Part shown: positions 23,912-35,352 of the stretch, piece after piece
How positions within the stretch are numbered: the first letter of the stretch is position 1
Layout of the letters: the number at the start of each line of letters is the position of its first letter
Source of the DNA: Manihot esculenta
Taxonomy: Eukaryota > Streptophyta > Magnoliopsida > Malpighiales > Euphorbiaceae
DNA: 64,000 nt
Direction: 5' to 3'
NCBI RefSeq assembly: GCF_001659605.2
Contig: NC_035162.2
Location: 24,168,661-24,232,660, forward strand
Translations under genes and position numbers: made by a program
The notes under the pieces: model-generated
The model's database searches: none
The model's input: the letters and a program-made list of their open reading frames with translations, nothing else
Told to the model about the DNA's origin: nothing

Positions 23912-24031
23912 CAAGTATTGGCTGTGGTAGTATCAAAGTGAAGGGAAGCCCACAGTGGTGGTGCCGACCTAAAATCCAGATTCTCGGAATGGCACTTGGT
24001 GAGGTGATCTTGAGACAAAAGTGAATAAGAT

Positions 24032-24296
24032 TGAGGCAGTGGCCTCCTGAAATAAAATTGGGGCAGTGGCCTCTTGACATGAAATTGAGGCAGTGGCCTC
24101 CTGAAACAAAATTGAGGCAGTGGCCTCTTGAAACAAAAATTGAGGCAGTGGCCTCCCTAAATACAATTGAGGCAGCGGCTTCCTTGAATAAAACTGAGGC
24201 GGTGGCCTCCTTGAATAAAACTAAGGCGGTGGCCTCTTTGAATAAAACTGAGGCGGTGGCCTCCTGGAATCAAACTAAGGCAGTGGCCTCCTGTGT
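24032..24296 (+). repeat. 27-bp hairpin minisatellite, 10 units
   Basis: Ten consecutive units of 27-28 bp, each with the core GAGGCAGTGGCCTC (a GAGGC/GCCTC inverted repeat), then TGAAACAAAATT or a close variant. Later units drift to GGCGGTGGCCTCC. Because 27 is a multiple of three, a 92-codon frame (24031-24309) reads through the array as a nine-residue repeat, changing register once. Confidence 0.9.
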
Positions 24297-24986
24297 ATTA
24301 TGTAAATGAACTGGAGGATCAAATAGCAACGACGAGAGTTGTAGGCTAGTTCCTATGAGAGGGCCAATGAAGCAGACCCAATCAAAACCAATGGGAGAGT
24401 TGCTAGCCAATACTAAGGTGGATGCCTATGAGGGAGGCAATGTTGAAAGCCTAGGAAAGCAAATCGTGGCACGATGCAAGAGATGTTTGGAGGTAAATGA
24501 TTTCCTCTTCATTATAAATTTATTTTGGTTCTATTAAAGATTGTTATTGTGTAGAGAGGATGAAAGTTATATCCATATATTGGATCAACAAGGCTTTCCA
24601 GTATAGGAAGCTGAAAGGGAGATTCTAAGGAATGGGATGTATAACTCACACCTATGAGATAGCGAAGAGAGCATGTAGATGCAATTTTACTCTAAGAACA
24701 TGACATTTAACCCTCGAGGGAGTTGGTAAACTCCAATATTGAGTACATGCAAGTGATATTTTTGCCTCTTGTTGGTAACATAAAGATGTGATGGAGCTTA
24801 TTGGATTAGATGATTTTTAGAGATGGTTGAACGCTGAGACAAAGAATTTTGTGAAGGAGGAATTGGGGGAACAACCCTGTGGAGTGCAAGAGGCGTTGGT
24901 GGCAGCAATTGTGGGCAGGCAGTTGATAGGGTGCTGGTAGGCCTACGAGAGAAGGCCCGCTATCAACTGGGCCTGCGAAATGCGTC

Positions 24987-25088
24987 GTTGGCCTACGGAG
25001 TTGGTTGGCCTACAAAGTTGGTTGGCCTACGGAGATGGTTGGCCTACGGAGTTGGTTGGCCTGCGGAGCTGGTTGGCCTACGATGCGA
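24987..25088 (+). repeat. 17-bp minisatellite, 6 units
   Basis: TTGGCCTACGGAGTTGG and variants (ACAAAG, GGAGAT, GCGGAGCT) occur head to tail six times. Isolated TTGGCCTAC copies also occur at about 25163 and related GGCCTATGG near 34546. Confidence 0.88.
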
Positions 25089-25601
25089 GGCACATAATGG
25101 ACTGGAAGGCACGCGAAGCTTCCAGAAGCGCTTGGGGCGAGAGGGAATGAGCCAAAACACACTGGTTGGCCTACGAAAATTCCAAAATGCCCCAGAATTG
25201 GCTAGTTCCACCCCAGTCAGCCAGTAATCAACCAGAACAGCCCAGAAACTGGTTGGCCAGCAGATTAATGCCGTGGAACCCACTTGGCTAGGGTGAAAAA
25301 TTACATTTTAGCCCTTGAAAGTAATAGAAACAGTTGCAGGTACCAGGTTCATTGACCAATGTGCCATGGATATAGTCACATTGAAGCTGAGACTAAGGGT
25401 GCGATAAGACAAAGTAAGCGAAAATGTTGTAGTCAAACTCAATACATTGAGCATTGTGGTAAGTCCTTGAGGTATCCATTCAATTGGAGACTTAGAAAGG
25501 TGAAATAGATTTGAGGAGAACCCTCTGAATGGTTTGAGGTGTTAACCACGGTGGATCTTCGCAAGGACTACAAAGGTGATCTCTATTCCAATTGGTGAAG
25601 A

Positions 25602-27069
25602 TGTTGGGAAATCCCGAGATTATTGCAATCCAAAGGCGCAGCGGAAAAATAAAATTTCTCTGATTTCCTTTGCCAGAATCCGAGTGCTTCGTTTAATTCA
25701 CAAGAAGGATATGAGACTAACCTGTTAATCTCGTCGAGAAGATACAATGCTGGACTGATGGTGCTGCTTTTTTAAACGAACACCCTCTATGGTATCCACA
25801 TAGAACGTCTTCTATCCTTCTAGAGTGCTAACTCTCTCAAAGATAGATAGATTATGTGCTCCACAATCTGCAGCCTTTTAGACTAAGTTTTCTCAAAAAA
25901 ATCATCACTCCTAAATTCGTAGAAGGAGTATTTATATGTTTCAGTCTTTTGTTTTCACACAAATCCTTTTCCTAAAAGGAGTTGTGTTCATCCCACAACT
26001 CCTTTTCCTAAAAGGAGTGTTCATTCCACTATCACAATCTCACAGATACTCAAATATCTTATGTGGTAGAGTCATTTATCTGTAACAGTTACAGATAGAC
26101 TGCAGATCTTTTAAATATTATTATCTCATAATAATAAATTATTAATAATAATAATAACACTTTATTATTATTAATTATATTAATGGGCTTTGGGCTTTTA
26201 GCCCATTAATATGACATAGCACATCAACAACGTTCTTTTGTGAGTGACCCAATAGGCTCACATTAATTGGCAATAGGCCCAGTCCCACAAGGCCCATAAG
26301 TCATAAGTGGCCTCTAGCAAGACATTATGACTACCCAACTAATATGAGGATCAATAGTCCAATAAAGCCTAATAAATAGAACCTGTATTAATCCATTTGT
26401 CACACGATATCTAGTTTGAACATAAGTCATGGTCAATGTCAAACTTATAATGTTCAAACTTATGATTTCTCGATCTCTAAGTGGACTGATAAATTCAAAT
26501 GATATTGATCACACTATCAATTCATTTGAGCACGGCCATGCATTTCTCAGTCTCACTTATCGAGGGGCCTAGAAGATATCTCTCTTAGAGAGGGACAAAT
26601 CCTATCTTGATTGTTAATTATCCTCTACATAAATTCTATTATGCTCAATTATAACCTTTTATGATTGTCTGATTAAAGACAATGTTTGGTTATGTCAAAA
26701 CATAATAGTCCTCATGTTGGAAACTATGACAATCTCAAGTCAAATGATTAAGACATAACTACTTTGAGATTCACTTATGACAATAACCCATGTAGTGATC
26801 TCAGTGCGGGTCCATCCAATACTTTGTTCTCTAACAAGTATCTATGATTATTGAATTATATCAACATATACATAATCATCTCATGATTATCAATCAATAA
26901 TCATACTAGTTATATTTTATTATTATCAATATAATAATAAGTAACCAGGGATGATAATCATTATTATGTAAAATGCAAACAAATAATAATGATAAAAACC
27001 TCTTTTATTAATAACCAAAACGACATACAAAAAGGTCCAAGATAATGGCCTAGGGCATATACACTAACA
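25602..27069 (-). repeat. 3' LTR of the copia element, 1468 bp
   Basis: The plus strand runs TGTTGGGAAATC to ACACTAACA. It contains the hairpin AATGGGCT...AGCCCATT (13-bp stem 26177-26189/26200-26212). It also contains a nested CTCCTTTTCCTAAAAGGAG inverted-repeat group at about 25964-26020. It differs from the other LTR by scattered substitutions and by the size of the ATT/AAT tract. Confidence 0.9.
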
Positions 27070-27090
27070 ATCTCCCACTTGCACTAGGCC
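27070..27090 (-). promoter_or_regulatory. Polypurine tract of the copia element
   Basis: The minus strand reads GTGCAAGTGGGAGAT immediately before the 3' LTR start TGTTAGTG. Confidence 0.75.
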
Positions 27091-27109
27091 TTATCATACA
27101 AGTATCTAA

Positions 27110-27653
27110 TACCCATAGACCTAGTGTGCTGATCATGCTTGACCTGTGAAAGAGGCTTGGTCAGTGGATATGCATTGTTGTCATTTGTGTCTACTTTGCA
27201 TATTTTGATATCTCATCTATCAATGATCTCTCAAATAAGGTGATATCGCCTGAGTATGTGTTTAGATCTCTGATGAGATCTGGGCTCCTTTGCCTATGCT
27301 ATGGCACCATTGTTATCACAATAAAGGTCCATAGGATTTGCAATGTTGGGAACCACTCCCAACTCTGAGATGAATTTCTTCAACCAGACTGCCTCCTTAG
27401 CTGCATCTGATGCTACTATATACTCAACTTATGTTGTAGAATCTGCTACAGTGCTCTGCTTGGAACTTTTTCAGCTAACAACTCCACCATTTAAAGTGAA
27501 TACGAATCGTAACTGCGATCTCAAGTCATCTATGTCGGTTTGGAAACTAGCATCTGTGTAAGCATTTACAACTAGCTTGTCTTCCAATCCTCCATAAACT
27601 ATGAATGCATCCTCAGTCCTTCTAAGGTACTTTAGAATATTCTTAACAACTGT
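27110..27653 (-). pseudogene. Copia RNase H domain, broken
   Basis: Translation gives VVNAYTDASFQTD, then an EYIVASDAAKEAVWLKKF-like stretch, LYCDNNGAIA, and SKHI with RRYHLIREII, ending in a PLTKPL-like C-terminus. These are the standard copia RNase H signatures. Several stops occur. It is separated from RT by a TAG at 27654-27656 where related elements carry Trp. Confidence 0.75.
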
Positions 27654-28516
27654 CTAGTGACTTTCACTGGGATCTGCCTGATATCTGCTTGTTGTGCTTA
27701 ATGCATATGAGACGTCTGGTCTAGTACATAACATGGCATACATGATAGATCCAATAGCAGAAGCATAAGGAATCTTATTCATCCGTTCTCGCTCATCAGA
27801 TGTCATAGGACATTGATTCTTGCTGAGATGAATACCATGAGACATGGGTAAGAATCCTCTTTTGGAATCTTGCATGCTGAACCTTTTCAGCACCTTGTCA
27901 ATATAAGTACTTTGACTCAAACCAATTATCCTCTTAGATCTATCCCTATAGATCTTAACACCAAGGATATAAGCAGCCTCACCTAAGTCTTTCATTGAAA
28001 AAGAATTCCCTAACCAAGTCTTAACCTTTTGCAAGGCAGGGATATCATTTCCAATGAGTAATATGTCATCCACATATAGGACTAGAAACACAATGCACTC
28101 CCACTAACTATCTTGTAAACACAAGGTTCATCTTCATTCTTGATGAATCCAAAGTCCCTGACTGTCTCATCAAAATGAAGATTCCAGCTCCGAGAAGCTT
28201 GCTTCAATCCATAAATGGATCTCTGAAGCTTGCAAATCTTTTTAGAATTCTCAAGGATTTCAAAACCCTCAGGTTGTGTCATGTACACATCCTCGAGCAA
28301 GTTTCCATTAAGGAAAGTTGTTTTGACATCCATTTGCCATATCTCATAATCATAGTATGCAGCAATGGCAATGAGAATTCTAACCGACTTAAGCATTGCT
28401 ACTGGCAAAAAGGTCTCATCATAGTCTATACCATGAATCTGTTTGAAACCTTTTGTAATAAGCCTTGCTTTGTAGGTATGTACATTTCCATCCATGTCAG
28501 TTTTCTTCTTGAAAAT
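27654..28516 (-). pseudogene. Copia reverse transcriptase, frameshifted
   Basis: The first part (28495-28082) contains KARLITKGFKQIHGIDYDETF, the MDVKTTFLNG motif and GLKQASRSWN. The second part (28091-27654) begins FLVLYVDDILLIGND, the catalytic YVDD block, followed by KTWLGNSFSMKDLGEAAYILG. A one-base frameshift lies at about 28085-28095, between SGSAL and YVDD. RT copies the genomic RNA into cDNA in the virus-like particle. The YVDD aspartates are intact, but the reading frame is not. Confidence 0.85.
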
Positions 28517-29167
28517 TCATTTGCAACCAATAGTCTTAACACCCTCAGGGGGATTAATTAATGACCAAACTCGATTGTCATACATGGATTGCATTTCAGA
28601 TTTCATGGCAGAAAGCCATTTCTCAAAATCTAGACCTGACACAGCCTCTTGATAGGTAGTAGGCTCATCTTGATCAATGAGCAAAAGTTTACGGCTATCA
28701 GTCATGAGAAATCCATATCTCTCAGGCTGATGACGTGTCCTATCAGATCTGCGTGGGACTTGTGTCACCCTTTCAGTTTTCACAACTGTTTGTGGTTCTG
28801 AAAGTGGTCCTATCGGCGGTTCAATGCTCTCTTGTGGTGCTTGAATTTTCTCAAGTTGCACTATACTCCCACTGAATCTCTGAGAGATAAATTCCTTTTC
28901 TAAAAAGGTACCATTTCAAGCAAAAAACACTTTGTTCTCTGAGGGAATATAGAAATAGTATCCTTTGGTTTCCTTAGGATACCCCACAAAATTGCACTTG
29001 GTAGATTTTGGAGCTAGCTTATTTGAAATTGGGCGTTTCACATAAGCCTCACAACCCCAAATCTTAAGGAAAGACAAACTGGGCATCTTGCCAGTCCATA
29101 ACTCATATGGTGTCTTTTCAACCGCTTTCGATGATACTCGGTTTAAAATGAATGCAGCTGTTTCCAA
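28517..29167 (-). pseudogene. Copia integrase C-terminus and RT linker, broken
   Basis: 29167-28916 reads METAAFILNRVSSKAVEKTP, PYELWTGKMP, GCEAYVKRP and ends with KVFFA. A TGA stop at 28913 follows where the family has Arg. 28861-28517 is the serine/proline-rich linker ending SGLDFEKWLSAMKSEMQSM, which leads into RT. It stops at a TGA (about 28514) where the family usually has Trp. Confidence 0.75.
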
Positions 29168-29176
29168 GGCATAACC

Positions 29177-30442
29177 TCAAAACGATAAAAGGAGATTTGT
29201 TTGACTCATCATAGATCGAACCATATCTAATAAAGTTTGATTTCTCCTTACAGAAATACCATTCCATTGTGGAGTTCCTGGAGGAGTCAATTGTGAAACA
29301 ATTCCACAGTTTCTAAGATGTTCATCAAAATCTTGGCTCAAATATTCACCATCTCGATCAGATCGAAGTACTTTAATAGTTCTACCAAGTTGATTTTGTA
29401 CTTCATTTTGAAAGGTTCTAAACATTTCAAAAGATTCATGCTTATGTTTCATTAGGTAGATATAGCCATACCTACTGAAATCATCAGTGAATGTAATGAA
29501 GTACTGATAACCTCCCTTAGCACTAATGCTTAGTGGGCCACATACATATGTATGTATTAAGCCCAATAAATCTGAAGCCCTTTGACCTTGTCCAGTGAAA
29601 GGGTCCTTTGTCATCTTACCAAGCAAACAAGATTCACAATTTTCAAATGATTCAAAATCAAATGAATCTAATAAACCATCTTTATGGAGCTTAGATATGC
29701 GATCCTTATTTATATGGCTAAGACGACAGTGCCATAAATATGTTAGGTTTACCTCATTTGGCTTAGTTTTCTTAGAAGTTATGTTATAGATATTGTTGTC
29801 TTTAGAATCATCTAGATCATGGACATAAAGGCCATCATATGAATTTGCAATACAATAAAGCAAATCATCTTTATTAATGGAGCATTTCTTATTCTTAATA
29901 AGAAATGAAAAACCTTCATCGTCCAAAACAGAAACTGAAATAATATTCCTACTCAAAGTAGGAACATAAAAGCAATTGTTCAAAACTAACAAAAGCCCAT
30001 TGGGCAACACAAGTTCATATGTCCCTACAGCTATGGCAGCAACTCTTGCTCCATTGCCTACACGTAGGTCTACATCGCCCTTTTTCAGTTTTCTACCCCT
30101 TTTGAGACCCTTCACATTTGTACAAATGTAAGAGCCACATCTGGTATCTAATACCCATGAAGTAGAAATAGATAAATTAATATCTATAACATAAATACCT
30201 AAAGTCGTAGTCTCACTACTATTCTTCTTCTTGCACTCATCCAAATAGAGTTTGCAATTTCTCTTCCAATGCCCTGGTTCCTTGCAATGGAAGCAGATTC
30301 CTTCCTTAGGAACTATTTCCTTAGGAACTTTTGCCTTGGATTGCCATTTAGGCTTGCCTCGTCCCTTAGACCCATTATCTTTCAGTTTATCCTTCTCAAA
30401 GATGGATCGCAGTGATAAGGTGGAATTGTTATTAGCAGCCAT
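29177..30442 (-). pseudogene. Copia gag remnant, protease and integrase core
   Basis: A 421-codon frame. Residues 1-20 (MAANNNSTLSLRSIFEKDKL) are the usual start of this copia family. Gag then jumps straight to GKGKPKWQSK-like basic sequence and one CCHC knuckle (CFHCKEPGHWKRNC), so roughly 200 residues of the structural Gag are missing. The protease active site reads LDTRCGS instead of LDTGCGS, a G-to-R change at the catalytic loop. Integrase has HCRLSHINKDRI and CESCLLGK (zinc finger). The catalytic core is visible at FTDDFSRYGY and RSDRDGEYLS, then GTPQWNGISVRRN, where the family has E-R-rather than V-R-type residues. It ends at a stop (29174) where the family has Trp. Non-functional in gag, protease and probably integrase. 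Confidence 0.85.
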
Positions 30443-30689
30443 AATTATCTACAAAATATGCAAATATAATCAATTTAGTAAATTAATATTGAGGTGATAA
30501 TAATCTCCCACTAAAATATAACCCTCAAAAATAATAATATTTAAGTGGGTTAAGATCCATATTTCACCTAAAAATTAAAATTATCTAAATGCTCCAATCA
30601 TTCATCCATAATTATCATGCCATTCTAATAAACATATATCGCATATATAATATCAATCATGGCATAATTAACTGAAACGAAAAACACAG

Positions 30690-30706
30690 GTTGGCTCTCA
30701 TACCAC
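30690..30706 (-). promoter_or_regulatory. Primer-binding site, initiator tRNA-Met type (copia)
   Basis: The minus strand reads GTGGTATGAGAGCCAAC next to the LTR end. It differs by one base from TGGTATCAGAGC, the tRNA-iMet-complementary site of most plant copia elements. Confidence 0.8.
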
Positions 30707-32257
30707 TGTTGGAAAATCTCGAGATTATTGCAACCCAAAGGCGTAGCGGAAAAATAAAATTTCTCTGATTTTCTTTGCCAGAATCTGAGTGCTTCGTTTA
30801 ATTCACAAGAAGGATACGAGACTAACTTGTTAATCTCGTCGAGAAGATACAATGTTGGACTGATGGTGCTGCTTTTTCAAACGAACACCATCTATGGTAT
30901 CCACACGAACGTCTTCTATCCTTCTAGAGTACTAGCTCTCTCAAAGATAGATAGATTATGTGCTCCATAATCTGCAGCCTTTTATACTGAGTTTTCTCAA
31001 AAAAATCATCACTCCTAAATTCGTAGAAGGAGTATTTATATGTTTCAGTCTTTTGTTTTCACACAAATCCTTTTCCTACAAGGAGTTGTGTTCATCCCAC
31101 AACTCCTTTTCCTAAAAGGAGTTGTGTTCATTCCACTATCTCACAGATACTCAAATATCTTATGTGATAGAGTCCTTTATCTGTAACAATTATAGATAGA
31201 CTGCAGATCTTTTAAATATTATTATCTCATAATAATAAATGATTAATAATAATAACACTTTATTATTATTAATTATATTAATGATTAATATTAATAATAA
31301 TAACACTTATTATTATTAATTATAGTAATGATTAATAATAATAACATTTTATTATTATTAATTATATTAATGGGCTTTGGGTTTTTAGCCCATTAATATG
31401 ACATAGCACATCAACAACGTTCTTTTGTGTGTGACCCAATAGGCTCACATTAATTGGCAATAGACCTAGTCCCATAAGGCCCATAAGTCATAAGTGGCCT
31501 CTAGCAAGACATTATGACTACCCAATTAATATGAGAATTAATAGTCCAATAAATCCTAATAAATAGAACTTGTATTAATTCCTTTGTCACACGATATCTA
31601 GTTTGAACATAAGTTATGGTCAATGTCAAACTTATAATATTCAAACTTATGATTTCTCGATCTCTAAGTAGACTGATAAATTCAAATGATATTGATCACA
31701 CTATCAATTCATTTGAGCACGACCATGCATTTCTCAATCTCACTTATCGAGGGGTCCAGAAGATATCTCTCTCAGAGAGAGGGACAAATCATATCTTGAT
31801 TGTTCATTATCCTCTACATAATTTCTATTATGCTCAATCATAACCTTTATGATTGTCCGATTAAAGACAATGTTTGGTTATGTCAAAACATAATAGTCCT
31901 CATGTTGAAAACTATGACAATCTCAAGTTAAAGGATTAAGACACAACTACTTTGAGATTCACTTATGACAATAATCCATGTAGTGATCTCAGTGCGGGTC
32001 CATCCAATACTTTGTTCTCTAACAAGTATCTATGATTATTGAATTATATCAACATATACATAATCATCTTATGATTATCAATCAATAATCATACTAGTTA
32101 TATTTTATTATTATCAACATAATAATAAGTAACCAGGGATGATAATCATTATTATGTAACATGCAAACAAATAATAATGATAAAAACCTCTTTTATTAAT
32201 AACCAAAACGACATACAAAAAGGTCCAAGATAATAGCCTAGGGCATATACAATAACA
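30707..32257 (-). repeat. 5' LTR of the copia element, 1551 bp
   Basis: The plus strand runs TGTTGGAAAATC to ACAATAACA. It is longer than the other LTR mainly because the ATTAATAATAATAACA tract (31240-31370) has expanded by nearly two extra units. Confidence 0.9.
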
Positions 32258-34252
32258 GAAGACCCCTGTTAATGGAGAGAGTGTTTGGCCTGGAGTAAGG
32301 GGAGCATAGTGGCTATCCAACACAAGTGGATTAAAAGTAAACTTAACATCGATTATCAACGTATAAGGCTGAACATTGGTATTGCTAATTTATGAGTAAA
32401 TTTATTATTTTTTCCATTATAATTTCCTTTTGTAAACCAACATAAGCTTGATACTTAACTTGTGCACAAAGTTGTTTCCTTATGGTTGGCATATTTAGCA
32501 ATAAAGTGGTATTGGTGCTAAAGTGAAATTCCTATACCAAGGGAGAGCTCAGGTTACTAACATTACAGAAGGAAGAATGGTGTTATACGATGACAATCAG
32601 AGACAGAGTTTTCTATCTAAACAAAGCGAATCAAGAAGCAGAACAAGTGCGGAATCCCATGAGTGGGATTGGTATAAGTATCTCTTGAATTTCTTGTAAT
32701 GTTATATAAGACCAATGGTTTTGCATGTCTTTGTGTGGTGAGAAATCAGGTTTCTTGTAACCTACTTGATAAAATTATAGTAATTGAAGGTAAGAACATA
32801 ACATGTTTTTTAACTGTTTCAAATTGAGTTTGTGCCCCTTAGATAAACAGAGAAGAGAATGCTACCATTGTTCATGTGTAAATCAACTTATTGAAATTTA
32901 CAATCAAGCACAAGAAGAATTCAAGAATGCCAGCGTAGAAAAGTTCTGCGAAGGGGTGAGAGGCGATTAAGAATAAAGGAGTATTGAACGATGGGTGCCA
33001 GTGACAAAGCAATCATGATGGTGGAAAACGTGTTCACTCTTCAAACAGTTAAAAGCAACCTTTCAAGTTGCAGTGGAAAGAAGCTCGTGTAAATTTGGGG
33101 AAGGCAGAAGAGAGGAGGATCATCATGCCAATTAAAGTTTGATTTCTACTCGGAGCGGTACCTATGGAAATTGTCAAGGGAGCTACAAATGCATCAAGTG
33201 TCAATGGAAAACCACAATTGTGATGAAGCTAAGAAATCACACGATGAATAACAAAGTACAAATGGAAGGTAATTAGAGAACAACACAAGATATGACCTTG
33301 AAGCCAGACAACAAAAGTATGGTGTCCAAAGTGATGATCATAGGTGGAGTCCTAAAGGTAACTCGGAGTTATCAAATGGTAATGTGAAGGACCCCTCAAC
33401 CTCTAATCTGGTACAATGTTTCCTAAATTTCTTGACACATTTCATTACATAAATTATTCTTGGACATTTGAAAGGTTTTAGTCGAGTTCTTCATGTGAGG
33501 GACTCAAGAAAATTTGAACAAACCGATATTGACCATATATATTGTGTAGCTATCTATAAGCAAGGAATGGAGTATAACATGGTTTTGTTAGAATTCAGTT
33601 GGGTTTCAGTCAGGTATTGAATAATGCATAGAACTCATGAGACCAACGAAGATAAAAAGAAAGGCGCCAACAGAGAAGAACGTCAAAGAGGACTAAGGAA
33701 CATATGTGTAACTTGAGACAACGGCTATGGTGTTGCTATTGGCAGAATAAAGGGAGTCTCTCTTATCAATTCATTACTATTGAGTTAAAATAGTGTTGCT
33801 ATTTGTTTTGGATAACGTGCTTGAGTAATTATTATCTTAGGAGACTAATGATATTTCTTATGAGACTATTATAGATATAAAGAAGGAAGACTGACGTATC
33901 TTAGGAGATTAATGATATTTCTTATGAGACTATTACAGATATAAAGAAGGAATACTAATCCTCGAATGGAGATTTTACAAGCCTAATCGTCACTCAAAAC
34001 CAGCAGTTAATAGAGTTCATTTCATAATTTCACACAGAGAATTGAAGCACCCACCTCCAAATAGAATTGCAGAAGATTGGGACACCAAAGGACGGAGCAT
34101 TCAAGACCAAGTGTTCGATCAAATACCAATTTTTGTGCAAACAACGTACAAGCGAACCTATGAAAGCAACTCCAAGTGTGATAAAGAATCAAGTGTCCAA
34201 GCAGAAGATTGAAGACCTCCAAGAAGTTTAGTCGATGAGGACATCGACTATT
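32258..34252 (+). other. Unclassified retroelement interior right of the copia element
   Basis: It continues the region cut by the copia insertion. No conserved pol motif can be recognised in any frame, and short frames only are present. It is assigned to a retroelement because of the polypurine tract and LTR-like start that follow. Confidence 0.35.
33833..33960 (+). repeat. 64-bp tandem duplication
   Basis: TATCTTAGGAGA begins at 33833 and 33897. The two units share TAATGATATTTCTTATGAGA and AGATATAAAGAAGGAA with three or four differences. Confidence 0.9.
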
Positions 34253-34266
34253 TAAGTGGGGGAGAG
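34253..34266 (+). promoter_or_regulatory. Polypurine tract
   Basis: TAAGTGGGGGAGAG follows GATGAGGACATCGAC and precedes TGTTAGGGTCC. This is a typical 3' end of a plant gypsy element. Confidence 0.65.
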
Positions 34267-35352
34267 TGTTAGGGTCCTAGAATCTCAGGGACCAAAACTG
34301 TAATTTTTCAACAGTTGAGTTTTAGGAAAATAATATTGGGATAAATTAGTGTAAAATATTAGTTAGCTAAAGGCCGTATCAGATATTTGAAATTCCCTTT
34401 AGATTATTTATTTAGAGGGGTGTCTCATCTGAGACATATTGATGTCTTCTCCTGTCATAAGCCAAGTTGTTCATAAGGCTCTTTAGGAGGGAGTGACTAG
34501 TTGGCCACCAGCAGGGACTGGGCCCAATTGGCTATCGTAGGCCTATGGAGATCTTGAGCTGTGCCTTCACTCCTTGTAGACTGTCTCCCTGTCTACAAGG
34601 GAGGTGAGAATTATTGTAATGATGGTATCGATGATAATGTATAATTACTATTTTGCCCTCGGAATAAAATAAGTAGCATGTTCATAAATTATCATGTTCA
34701 GTTCTTATCTTTTGTACCTACTATGAGGTTTCGAATTGAATGCTGCCTATTGGCTTCGTTGTTCGCGAATGTAACATTGACTAATCAGGATATTCATGTT
34801 CATAGGGTAGGGGTGAGCATTCAGTCGGTTCGGTTCAAAATCGAACCAAACCGAATAAACTAAAAATCAAAATTTTAGTATTTATAAAAACTGAATCGAT
34901 TTTGATCAGAAACTGAATCAAACCGAACCGGTCTGATTCGGTTCTATTCAATTCTGTTTGATCAGTTTCGATTTTTAATAAATTTTTTATTTTTTACACT
35001 TTATTTTTAATATTTTAAAATTTAATTAAAATATTTTAATTTCTCTATATTATTAAAAATAACATATTATTATCACTAATCGGTTCGGTTTTTTTGATTT
35101 TTTTTATAAAAATCAAACCGAACCGAAATAACCGAAATTTTTGAAATTAAAAACTAAACCGACACGAATTGAATAAAAAATCAAACCTAATTTTAAAATT
35201 AATTCGGTTCGGTCAGTTTTTTCGATTTGAATCGAATACTGCTCACCCCTATCACAGGGGATCGGGTGATTCCTAAGACTGACTTGGCTTGAAGGCATTC
35301 AAGTAAAGTGCCGCACAGTCCCAAACGAGTGTCAAAATGCGAGCCCGTGACA
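34267..35352 (+). repeat. Putative gypsy 3' LTR, disrupted by a MITE
   Basis: It starts TGTTAGGGTCC after the polypurine tract and probably ends GAGCCCGTGACA at 35352, a common gypsy LTR end. It carries a hAT MITE at 34808-35251. The 5' LTR was not found in the window, so the right boundary is a proposal. Confidence 0.5.
34808..35251. mobile_element. hAT-type MITE, 444 bp
   Basis: The termini TAGGGGTGAGCA and TGCTCACCCCTA are inverted. Subterminal CGGTTCGGTT and AACCGAACCG repeats occur on both sides. The target duplication is TCATAGGG (34800-34807) and TCACAGGG (35252-35259), one mismatch in eight. It matches a common plant hAT MITE design and has no coding capacity. Confidence 0.88.

Larger units (their letters stand above)
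23641..25601 (+). other. Unclassified repeat-rich region left of the copia element
   Basis: This is moderately GC-rich DNA with a microsatellite and two minisatellites. It is probably the interior or leader of an old retroelement, because the same context resumes after the copia insertion and ends in a polypurine tract and putative LTR at 34253-34267. No coding domain is recognisable. A 60-codon frame at 24355-24537 has no family match that I can see. Confidence 0.35.
25602..32257 (-). mobile_element. Complete Ty1/copia retrotransposon, 6656 bp
   Basis: LTRs at 25602-27069 and 30707-32257 flank a minus-strand interior. The target duplication GAAGA (25597-25601 and 32258-32262) is perfect. 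The order on the minus strand is 5' LTR, PBS, gag (mostly deleted), zinc knuckle, protease, integrase, RT, RNase H, polypurine tract and 3' LTR. This is the copia order (integrase before RT). Each coding block is interrupted by point changes, so the copy cannot move by itself. It is inserted into an older unclassified element. Confidence 0.93.

Noticed and set aside
23670..24080. Long tyrosine-isoleucine ORFs on both strands
   Set aside because: They are translations of the (AT)45 microsatellite and mean nothing as genes.
24031..25090. Regularly spaced repeats that could suggest a CRISPR array
   Set aside because: Units are contiguous without unique spacers and the genome is a plant nucleus; these are minisatellites.
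27343..30497. Plus-strand ORFs across the copia element
   Set aside because: They are antisense to RNase H, RT, integrase and gag, which carry recognisable motifs on the minus strand.
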